From assembly GCF_000003605.2 (NCBI RefSeq), contig NW_003111970.1, positions 299,762 through 363,761 on the forward strand: a stretch of DNA of 64,000 nt, in the 5' to 3' direction. Made by a program: the position numbers and the translations under genes. Origin of the DNA: Saccoglossus kowalevskii. Lineage: Eukaryota > Hemichordata > Enteropneusta > Harrimaniidae. Below are positions 27,801-39,800 of the stretch, piece after piece. Position 1 is the stretch's first letter. Each line of letters opens with the position of its first letter. The notes beneath the pieces were generated by a model that was not told the DNA's origin, did no database searches, and worked only from the letters and a program-made list of their open reading frames with translations.

Positions 27801-30800
27801 GAATTAATTGATAGATGAAGTAGGAATAAAAAATCGTGCATGGGGGGATGCATATTGGCAACGTGACGCAATCGTGACGTCAGAAGTGTCATCTATTTAA
27901 ATAATAGATCATATCTCAGTGCGGACAGTAGACAAACAGGATTAATATATGCGTTAATCCTAATAACTGGTATTTATTATTACAAACCTAATTATAGAGT
28001 CAATCATTTCGAGATACGAAATTTGGAAACAATAAGTCGAAGTTATTGTACAGTGTCAAAAGCCTATATGTCCTTTACAGCCGATTTCTACTAGCGATAC
28101 ATCGCTACATTTTTACTAGCAACATCGACGTTTCTGTCTTTATTTGAAATACACGATCAAACCCTGTCCCTGTTGTTTCATATTCTCTCAACATATAATA
28201 TTTCTGATTACATTACAGAAGGCGTTTGGTCAGCCCACCTCGACGGCCAGCGCATTTTAGAAGGGCGTGGACTGTCAAGTGGAATTGTAATACCCGATTC
28301 TGGAGAATTTGTTCTCGGTCAAGCACCGAGAATGGCAAAGACTCTCGAGTTTAACACGACACTCAAGTATATCGGCGATTTAAGTCACGTGAACATATGG
28401 TCGTATGCAATGAATGACAGTGAAATACAGAGTTTGACCGAAGACTGTACTTTCATGGAGTGCGGGGATGCTGTACAATGGGTGGACTTCAGAAGTGGTA
28501 CAAGAGGGTCGATGAAACTACGATGGCCATCCGGAATATTTGGTGGGTATTTCAGTTATTTAGGCTGACCCTTTCCCAGTGGGTTCAGATATTTAGGTGT
28601 AGCCCTTTCAAGTATATTCAGATATTTAGGCGCAGCCCTGTCGAGTATGTTCAGATATTCAGGTGCAGCCCTGTCAACTTGAAGTATGTTCAGATATTTA
28701 GGTGGAGCCCTGTCATGTATGTTCAGATATTTAGGTGCAGCCCTGTCATGTATGTTCAGATATTTAGATGGAGCCCTGTCAAATATGTTCAGATATTTAG
28801 GTGCAGCCCTTTTAAGTATGTTCAGATATTTAGGTGCAGTCCTGTCAAGTATGTTCAGATATTTAGGTGCAGCCCTGTCAAGTATGTTCAGATATTGTGG
28901 TGGAGCCCTTTCAAGTATGTTCAGATATTCAGATGGAGCTCTTTTAAGTAAGTTCAGATATTTAGGTGGAGCCTTTCCCAGTGGGCTTAGATATTGAGGT
29001 GGAGCCCTTTCAAGTATATTCAGATATTCAGGTGGAGCCCTTTTAAGTAAGTTCAGATATTTAGGTGGAGCCTTTCCCAGTGGGTTCAGATATTGAGGTG
29101 GAGCCTTTCCCAGTGGGTTCAGATATTTAGGTGGAGCCCTTTCAAGTATGTTCAGATATTTAGGTGGAGCCTTTTCCCAGTATGTTCAGATATTGAGGTG
29201 GAGCTCTTTCAAGTATGTTCAGATATTTAGGTAGAGCCCTTTCAAGTATGTTCAGATATTTAGGTGGAGCCTTTCCCAGTATGTTCAGATATTGAGGTGG
29301 AGCTCTTTCAAGTATGTTCAGATATTTAGGTAGAGCCATTTCAAGTATGTTCAGATATTTAGGTAGAGCCCTTTCAAGTATGTTCAGATATTTAGGTGGA
29401 GCCCTTCCCAGTGGGTTCAGATATTTAGGTGGAGCCCTTCCCAGTATGTTAAGATATTGAGGTGAAACCCTTCCCAGTGTGTTAAGATATTGAGGTGAAA
29501 CCCTTCTCGGTGTGTTCAGATATTGGGCAAAACCTTTTCCAGTATGTCCAATTATTGAGGTGAAACCCTTGCCAATATGTTCAAATATTGAGGTGAAACC
29601 CTTCCCAGTGTGTTAAGATATTGAGGTGAAACCCTTCCCAGTGTGTTAAGATATTGAGGTGAAACCTTTCCCAGTATGTTAAGATATTGAGGTGAAACCC
29701 TTCCCAGTGTGTTAAGATATTGAGGTGAAACCCTTCCCAGTGTGTTAAGATATTGAGGTGAAACCCTTCCCAGTGTGTTCAGATATTGGGCGAAACCTTT
29801 CCCAGTATGTCCAATTATTGAGGTGAAACCCTTGCCAATATGTTCAAATATTGAGGTGAAACCCTTCCCAGTGTGTTAAGATATTGAGGTGAAACCCTTC
29901 CCAGTGTGTTAAGATATTGAGGTGAAACCTTTCCCAGTATGTTAAGATATTGAGGTGAAACCCTTCCCAGTGTGTTAAGATATTGAGGTGAAACCCTTCC
30001 CAGTGTGTTCAGATATTGGGCAAAACCTTTTCCAGTATGTCCAATTATTGAGGTGAAACCCTTGCCAATATGTTCAAATATTGAGGTGAAACCCTTCCCA
30101 GTGTGTTAAGATATTGAGGTGAAACCCTTCCCAGTGTGTTAAGATATTGAGGTGAAACCTTTCCCAGTATGTTAAGATATTGAGGTGAAACCCTTCCCAG
30201 TGTGTTAAGATATTGAGGTGAAACCTTTCCCAGTATGTTAAGATATTGAGGTGAAACCCTTCCCAGTGTGTTAAGATATTGAGGTGAAACCCTTCCCAGT
30301 GTGTTAAGATATTGAGGTGAAACCCTTCCCAGTGTGTTCAGATATTGGGCGAAACCTTTCCCAGTATGTCCAATTATTGAGGTGAAACCCTTGCCAATAT
30401 GTTCAAATATTGAGGTGAAACCCTTCCCAGTGTGTTAAGATATTGAGGTGAAACCCTTCCCAGTGTGTTAAGATATTCAGGTGAAACCTTTCCCAGTATG
30501 TTAAGATATTGAGGTGAAACCCTTCCCAGTGTGTTAAGATATTGAGGTGAAACCCTTCCCAGTGTGTTAAGATATTCAGGTGAAACCTTTCCCAGTATGT
30601 TAAGATATTGAGGTGAAACCCTTCCCAGTGTGTTAAGATATTGAGGTGAAACCCTTCCCAGTGTGTTAAGATATTGAGGTGAAACCCTTCCCAGTGTGTT
30701 CAGATATTGGGCGAAACCTTTCCCAGTATGTCCAATTATTGAGTACCCCAGACCATTCGTCCCGGTGTTATCGCTATCGCCACACGAGACTCCAGCTTGT

Positions 30801-33800
30801 CTCCTATACAATTTGACTGCGCACATCCAGAAAGTAGATGTAGCTGTGATTGGTGGAATACTAATGAGTTGAGTGTCAATCAAACGCCCACGCTATCTTT
30901 AGTAAACAAAGTCACGTGACACGCGCCATTTTAGTTTTGATTAGTTCATCGGATCGGAGTGTCGGTGCTCGCCATCCATAAATCAAATCAAAATGATTTC
31001 TAATTGGAAATGGCATATTTTCATCAAACTCCTTTTCAACATCATGGTTGTTAATGTCCGTCACGTCGCTAAGTACATATGAACTGCGGTCATCATTCAA
31101 ATTGAATGTGAGAAAGTTATGGAATGTCGTTTTGAACTTGAACGTGGTCGGGCAGGTTATCCCTCCTGCTTTTCCTGGCTTGAATAAATTCACACACGAC
31201 TTTAACTGTCCACAAACTCGAAGACTACACGAACACAGTCTACAATAGTCGTCCGCAACAATATGTATGTATTTCTTCGGTGTACTGATGCACGAATGCA
31301 NNNNNNNNNNNNNNNNNNNNNNNNNNNNNNNNNNNNNNNNNNNNNNNNNNNNNNNNNNNNNNNNNNNNNNNNNNNNNNNNNNNNNNNNNNNNNNNNNNNN
31401 NNNNNNNNNNNNNNNNNNNNNNNNNNNNNNNNNNNNNNNNNNNNNNNNNNNNNNNNNNNNNNNNNNNNNNNNNNNNATTTATTCAGTTGTTTATTTAGAG
31501 TGACGTCCGCGGTCGAATGCGATTGGCTATCGATGTCAGTGCAAAGGTCATATGAATATTAAAATTAAGTGGGCGGAAGGAAAATTGTATAGGAGACAAG
31601 CTGGAGTCTCGTGTGGCGATAGCGATAACACCGGGACGAATGGTCTGGGGTAATTATTGAGGTGAAACCCTTGCCAATATGTTCAAATATTGAGGTGAAA
31701 CCCTTCCCAGTGTGTTAAGATATTGAGGTGAAACCCTTCCCAGTGTGTTAAGATATTGAGGTGAAACCCTTCTCGGTGTGTTCAGATATTTACTAGGTGG
31801 AATGCAGCCCAGTAGGCTCAGAAATTTAGTTGGAATACCTCCCAATGTTTTCAAATATTTAAACGGAACCCTGACAAGTATCTTCAGATATTTAGGTTAA
31901 ACATTTCCCAGTGTGTACAGATATTATGCTGGAATTCCTCCAGAGTGACAGATATTTAGATTGAACCCATCCCAGTGTTTTCAAATATTTAAGGGGGGGA
32001 GAGATTTTCAAATGTGTTCAGATATCTAGGTGGAACGGTTCTCAGTATGTACAGATATTTAGGTGGAGCGATTCCCAGTTTGTTCAGATATTTAGGTGGA
32101 ACATCTTCCAGTGTGCTCTGATATTTTATATGGAACCCTTCCCTGTGTTTTTAGATATTTAGGTGGAACGGTTCTCAGTATGTACAAATATTTAGCTGGA
32201 GCGATTCCTAGTATGTTCAGATATTTAGGTGGAATAATTCCCAGTATGTACAGATATTTAGGTGGAATCATTCCCACTATGTACAGATATTTAAGTGGAA
32301 CCATTCCCAGTATGTACAGATATTTAGGTGGAATAATTCCCAGTATGTACAGATATTTTATGTGGAATCTTTCCCATTATGTACAGATATTTAGGTGGAA
32401 CCATTCCCAGTATGTACAGATATTATATGTGGAATCTTTCCCATTATGTACAGATATTTAGGTGGAACCATTCCCAGTATGTACAGATATTTAGGTGGAA
32501 TCATTCCCAGTATGTACAGATATTTTATGTGTAATCTTTCCCATTATGTACAGATATTTAGGTGGAACCATTCCCAGTATGTACAGATATTTTATGTGGA
32601 ATCTTTCCCATTATGTACAGATATTTAGGTGGAACCATTCCCAGTATGTCCAGATATTTAGGTGGAATAATTCCCAGTATGTACAGATATTTAGGTGGAA
32701 CCATTCCCAGTATGTACAGTTATTTTATGTGGAATCTTTCCCATTATGTACAGATATTTAGGTGGAATAATTCCCAGTATGTACAGATATTTTATGTAGA
32801 ATCTTTCCCAGTATGTACAGATATTTTATGTGGAATCTTTCCCAGTATGTTCAGATATTTAGGTGGAACCATTCCCAGTATGTACAGATATTTAGGTGGA
32901 ATAATTCCCAGTATGTACATATATTTAGGTGGAACCATTCCCAGTATGTACAGATATTTAGGTGGAATCATTCCCATTATGTACAGATATTTAGGTGGAA
33001 TCATTCCCATTATGTACAGATATTTAGGTGGAATCATTCCCATTATGTACAGATATTTAGGTGGAACCATTCCCATTATGTACAGATATTTAGGTGGAAC
33101 CATTCCCAGTATGTACAAATATTTAGGTAGAATAATTCCCAGTATGTACATATATTTAGGTGGAACCATTCCCAGTATGTACAGATATTTAGGTGGAACC
33201 ATTCCCATTATGTACATATATTTTATGTGGAATCATTCCCAGTATGTACAGATATTTAGGTGGAGCCATTCCCAGCATGTACAGATATTTTATGTGGAAC
33301 CATTCCCAGTATGTACAGATATTTTATGTGAAATCTTTCCCAGTATGTACAGATATTTAGGTGGAATAATTCCCAGTATGTACAGATATTTTATGTGGAA
33401 TCTTTCCCAGTATGTACAGATATTTTATGTGGAATCTTTCCAAGTATGTACAGATATTTTATGTGGAATCTTTCCCAGTATGTACAGATATTTTATGTGG
33501 AATCTTTCCCAGTATGTACAGATATTTTATGTGGAATCTTTCCCAGTATGTACAGATATTTTATGTGGAATCATTCCAATTATGTACAGATATTTAGGTG
33601 GAGCCATTCCCTGTATGTACTGATATTTAGGTGGAATCTTTCCCAGTATGTACATATATTTTTTGTGGAATCATTCCAATTATGTACAGATATTTAGGTG
33701 GAGCCACTCCCTGTATGTACTGATATTTACGTGGAATAATTCCCAGTATGTACAGATATTTTATGTGGAATCTTTCCCAGTATGTACAGATATTGTATGT

Positions 33801-36800
33801 GGAATCTTTCGCAGTATGTACAGATATTTTATGTGGAATCTTTCCCAGTATGTACAGATATTTTATGTGGAATCTTTCCCAGTATATACAGATATTTTAT
33901 GTGGAATCTTTCCCTGTATGTACAGACATTTTATGTGGAATCATTCCAATTATGTACAGATATTTAGGTGGAATAATTCCCAGTATGTACAGATATTTTA
34001 TGTGGAATCTTTCCCAGCATGTGCAGATATTTAGGTGGAGCCATTCCCAGCATGTACAGATATTTTATGTGGAACATTTCCCAGTATGTACATATATTTT
34101 ATGTGGAATCTTTCCCAGCATGTACAGATATTTAGGTGGAATAATTCCCAGTATGTACAGATATTTTATGTGGAATTTTTACCCAGTATGTACAGATATT
34201 TCATGTGGAATCTTTCCCAGTATGTACAGATATTTTATGTGGAATCTTTCCCAGTATGTACAGATATTTTATGTGGAATCTTTCCCAGTATGTACAGATA
34301 TTTTATGTGGAATCTTTCCAATTATGTACAGATATTTATGTGGAACCATTCACAGTATGTTTAGATATTTAGGTCGTACCATTTTAAGTGTGTTCAAATA
34401 TTTGGGTGGAACCATTTCCAGTGTGCTCGGATATTTTATGTGAAACCCTTCCCAGTGTATTGAACCATTTATGCGGAATCCATCCCAGTGTTCTTAGATA
34501 ATTATTGCTCTTCCATACTATAAAATACAAAGATGTATTTCAGTGAATAATGCACCTTAAGTGGTCTGATGAAAATACTGATAACACCATTTGTACATGT
34601 GACTGTTATTAGACACTCTATTGTGACTTTTTTCGTATGCAAAGTAGTATATAGTATCGCGCACACTCCGCGATACTAACATCGCTCTTGTTCATTTCAT
34701 GAAGTCACGATAAAATTAATTCATATATGGTTCCCGCAGAAACTGATTCATCACTCGTCTCTAGATTCTTCGCGTGTTACAATTGGACACTCCATTACCG
34801 ACTGATTCTGTATCAAACCCTTCCTAATGAGAAGAAATCGAATCGTAATTAGGTTGTATTGTGTTCGTAATAGTCGCAGGTCGTACGCTGTTGTTAAAAC
34901 GCTTCCCTCTGTGCAAAACGAATAGATAAGAAGCAAGCCGAATTTGAGTGTCATACATTTGATACATTGTGATTTATGACAGTCTTTGTTGAACTAGTTG
35001 GACAATCTTCTTCCAACGACTACTTATATGAATATTTATCGATGTATTCTGTTATTGCTTCCATTGTGTTCGATATTTTATTGGCCTTACTCCTGCCTAG
35101 ATCTCAATATAATAACAACATATCTGATCAACCAGCAACAACCAACCAATATGTGGACACGAATCACACACAAGCATACACACAATTAATGGAATTATTT
35201 TTTTTTTTATAATCGCGTGCATAGTGCTACTCCAGAAATGACGCATTTAGCGGGTGCTATATTATCAATGATCACAATATACACTCATTTATAACATTTG
35301 TGGCACCCCATGCCGGATTCCTACCGATGTCATTGCCAGGCAATCAGTCGAAGTGACGCTCCAAATCCCCGTGGGAGTTTTTCCTGTAGTACCAAATGAC
35401 AAATTAATCGAATAAAAATTTGTGTTCACGTGAATTTTGAAAGCTGATTCAGGTCAGACAAGAATTCAATCCAAACTATAATACACGTAAGATTGCGATT
35501 TCAACCAGTTCGTTCAGTCCATTTGCTCCAGTTTAATTCCCTGCGATACAACGTAATCTCCAAGGCTTGTCATACTCCATTGAACACACTGTGATTAGCC
35601 GGGCATTCTGGGAATTCTTATATCGATATCCACCTTGTCTTAGAGTAATAGTGTTAACCTTATTACGAAGGTTTTTGTGCGACATTTTCGCGGTTTTGTT
35701 TAGACAAACTAATTGCGCACTGCTTGACATATTACACACGTTGATATTACGTCATTCTAAGTTTCCTGTTTTTATGTACTAGTAATTTTTAGATTTTTGC
35801 TTTTTATAGATTTGTCTCGTGTTTTTCGCTAAATTGTGATGTTCATTTAAATGTAATGATCTTACTGTAATTTAACAACAACAGCAACAACAACAACAAC
35901 AACAACAACACGTACTTCAGATTGGTTGCGGTCGGGTAATTAGTTTTTGGTATGCTAGTAATTAGTGAAAATAGCAGTTTTTAAAAGATATTCACGTCAT
36001 TTCAAAAAGATGATGTTATCGCGAAAACATCCCCAGTCTTCGACCAATTTCTGGAAAAAGTGAAAATAGCAATTTTTAAAAGATATTCACATAATTGCCA
36101 AATGATGGTGTTATCGCGAGATCATCCCCAGTATTCGGCCAATTTCTGGAAAAAGTGAAAATAACAATGTTTTAAAGATATTCACGTAATTGCAAAATAA
36201 TGGTGTTATCGCGAGATCATCCCCAGTATTCGGCCAATTTCTGAAAAAAATAAATACAATTTCAATTTTTTTTTATCATACAAAATCACCCAGAGTGAAG
36301 CCAGTCTAGTTACAGTCATCTAGCACGAATGTGGTACATATAACCTCGCAAACTATCTGTTAGTCTAGGTGACTGACTCTTTAAATTTGAATATCACTTT
36401 AGTTAGCTGATTTAACTTCAGCTTTAGCCGTGGAAATTCCTTTTAAAAAGTGCATTATTTGGTATATGCACTGGAATTATCTTCTCAATTAAATGTACGT
36501 TATTGGAAATGAATTCAGTCAGTTAAGTGAGCCAATTTCCGGTTCTGATTAAGTGACTCAGTAACGGATTAGTCGTCCCCGTTTAATAAAATGTACAAAC
36601 CCATGTTAGTATTTAGATTGAATTTGCTACAAGATTCTAGGATATTGAGAAACATATTTGTGAGTCTTATCATGAAGAGATTTAATTCGCGACGGATTGG
36701 TCTTGTTTTGCACATGGGGAGAGGGAGTATTATTTACTCTGCCAAGGATTGTCAGATATCAACATATCAAAGCTTTGACGGAAATACACGACATCTATGA

Positions 36801-39800
36801 AATCAAATTATTTAGTGTGAGGTCTATGTGATATCATTATTATAGTGAAAAGAGAAATAATATCGCCTTTTGTTAATTGCATGTTGTGTGTCGATATCAA
36901 AATTCTGATGGGAAGTTGTTTTCATCCGACAGATTAACGTAAATTTAGGAATACTTGTGAAATTATATATCTTTTTAATTAAAACGTAGAATGTTCTCTA
37001 TCGTATTCATCCTTGAATCTAAAGCAATGTTAACTTAAATGTACCTCTAAATGTTTGAGGGCCTCTTTTCTGTTCTGTTCATGCTCTAGGCGCCGCGGTC
37101 CTCGTACAGTGTGCGTTTGAACTGCGTGTAAACAAACATTGTACTCGTTGCGGACGTTGCAAGGGACTCACATTGAACAGGACGCGGGCGACGACTCCGC
37201 TGTAACAATAATGAGACACATTATCAGTCTAGAGTATTATTCTTTATTTTAAATCTGGATAAGATTACCAGCCTCGGGAAATTCTTGACGGCTGTGACAC
37301 ATGGAAACGGGTTTTTACATTCCACGCTAAAGCTTGTTTATATCTGTTTGACCTCAAGGTCAGCCAGATTCATATCTTGAGTTACCATTCATGCTTATGA
37401 CATTGCTGATGTCAATTCAAATATAGTATGCGTGAAATATATCACAGCCGTGACGTGTATGCAAAAAATGATTATTAATATTAATAATACCATAGAGTTT
37501 AAGTGATAATTTAAAATAAATGTCACGTTTCTGATTTTTTTTTCAGCCAGTGGATGTGACAACGAAAACTACGATTTGGCATGTGATATTCACTGCAGCC
37601 ATACCATAGGTATTTATAATAATAATATTATTAATAATTATATATAGAAATAATACAAATTTGTTTACTTCTTGGAAGTACCGGTCAACCGAGTCGAGGT
37701 ATTTCTATTGTCATATCTATTGACCTGTACGTAGACAGCTTATTTGATTTCGCATCGCGCTGCAATTCGCAGACCTCGCGAAAATGTATTCGGTAAATAG
37801 AATCAATTACACATGTCTCAGATTCCAAGATATTGCCGAAGCGTAAAAGCGACGAATCCTTTAAATATTTACCGGTGTCGTGTTTCGTTTATGCAGGCCC
37901 CCAGTGTCATTTGAATATTGCCAGTAATATTGAGTGGCCAAGAACCCCTGCTGGTGAGATGGTATCGATGCCGTGTCCGAAGCGTAGCCACAAAGAGAAC
38001 GAGGATGACCCAAAAAGTAAGTCGGTGATCGAATTCCATGACTCGTTTGTGTTTATATCGATGTGAGTCGCCATATTACCCGAAGCATATTGTGATCCCT
38101 TCCGATGCTTTCATAGGGTATGGTAACAGGACGTGTTCTTTTATTCCCGGGGCAATCAATGGAAAGTGGGAAACACCGTATATAGCAGAATGTGCCTCCC
38201 AATCACAACTTGATCTACAAAATGAAGTAAGTTGACAAGTTTATTACTTATTTAGTATTTGCAGCGGTGGACTGACATTCTGACGTCCGTTGCGCCCTCA
38301 TCGGGCTGCGAAAAATTTAACCGTCGGCAGAGTGCGCAAATCAAATGAGTTTGTCTTTGCTGAGGCTTCCTGTTTATATTTTTAGATAGCATATATTGCA
38401 TTTTAGAACCAGGGAATAATACTGAATAGAGTGGAAATCCTCAAAAAATTGTAAATCTCTTAAATTAAATACTAGTATATTTTTAAGAAAAAAATGTTGT
38501 TTCATTTCAGAATAACAAGTACTTGTAACGGTCAACAGTGTCATAAACTGACAATAACCTAATATATCATTTCCCGTTCACTGCGAAATCCCGTGTTATG
38601 CGTGAAATCGAGCGTAAAACGACGAAGCGTTGTGTTGTCACGGGAAGCGCTGTCTCAGCACTGACCTGGGGTGCGTTTGATTTGCAAAATCACGATCATG
38701 CAGCGTCAATGCATGCGCAAACGAAGGCATCATAGAGTCGCAGTGACGTCAACATCGCGTGGAATTCGACAAACGCGAAAGTGTTATAGGAGTATTTCCG
38801 CGATTAAATAATGTGCTATATTCATTTGATGATGGTCAATTTTAATGGTATCTCAGCGTAATATTCTCTTCTCAAAGGTCGGCATTTTGAAAGTTCGATC
38901 GAAATCAAATCATTCGATTTTGTGATATGACGTTCGGTCCGCGCCTTTACCGCAATACATGAGATCTCAAAGTAAAAGGGAAGTCATCTATTTCAGCACC
39001 TTCTTCAGACAGATTTTCTGGCCCTACTGTATTTTAGCATTTGGATCTACATATGAAACAAAACAGTTTGCGAAAAATGTCAAGATTTGAAGAACTTTCA
39101 AGAGCCGGCAGCTGACATGATACTTCGTGTAGACTATGCGAACTTAACTCCAATTAAGACTGGATCTATGCAGATATGACTTTATCATACACATCGGCAT
39201 TTAGGAGTTGTTATTGCGTCGAAAATCAAACCAGAATCCAAAATAATTCCAATTTCAATTTCCTTATTTTTTCAGATAAATGTAACTTTCAACAGAGCCA
39301 ATTATAATATGTCACACGTTTTAACCTATGCACATAAACTTGATAACTACACGAAGTCACGCAAGACGAACCCAATCGACCTTTCGATTGACATAGCATG
39401 CTTTGCGGCGATAATGGACGCACAGTGGAGACTAGTTGAAAGTCAGATATTCGGTGACACGCATAAATACAATCCAATGGCACAACAGACGCAGATGACT
39501 CCAACAGTTCTTCCGTACTTAGGCTTAGACGACATAGAGGATTTCGCAAAGGTCAGTTTGAAGTTAACAAGTTACAAATAAATCCCTTTCTTTCAAGTGG
39601 CTCTCTGCAACGTAGTGATTCAGTGCTATAGCATGCATCAGTGAGCCATAATACTGGGCATGTGCAGCTCCGTCCTCGTCTTTACAGTACAGTCATGAGC
39701 AATATATGTTTGTCTTCCATATAACAATTACTAGTATTGTAAAAACTGAAAACAATATTCATACTTCGAAAAATACATTATGATCTATAATAAGATTTGT

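Noticed and set aside
32562-33623. 353-codon open frame on the + strand with MYRYLGG-type repeats
   Set aside because: It is a minisatellite by-product. Several overlapping frames on both strands are equally open, and it lies in intron 3 of the receptor.
28569-34500. CRISPR-like array
   Set aside because: Repeats are contiguous with no unique spacers, and the context is an animal gene intron.
38038-38116. Extending exon f upstream (CESPYYPK...)
   Set aside because: Nearby AG sites would need an intron of about 50 bp or less and a different phase. The acceptor at 38116 fits phase and has a good pyrimidine tract.
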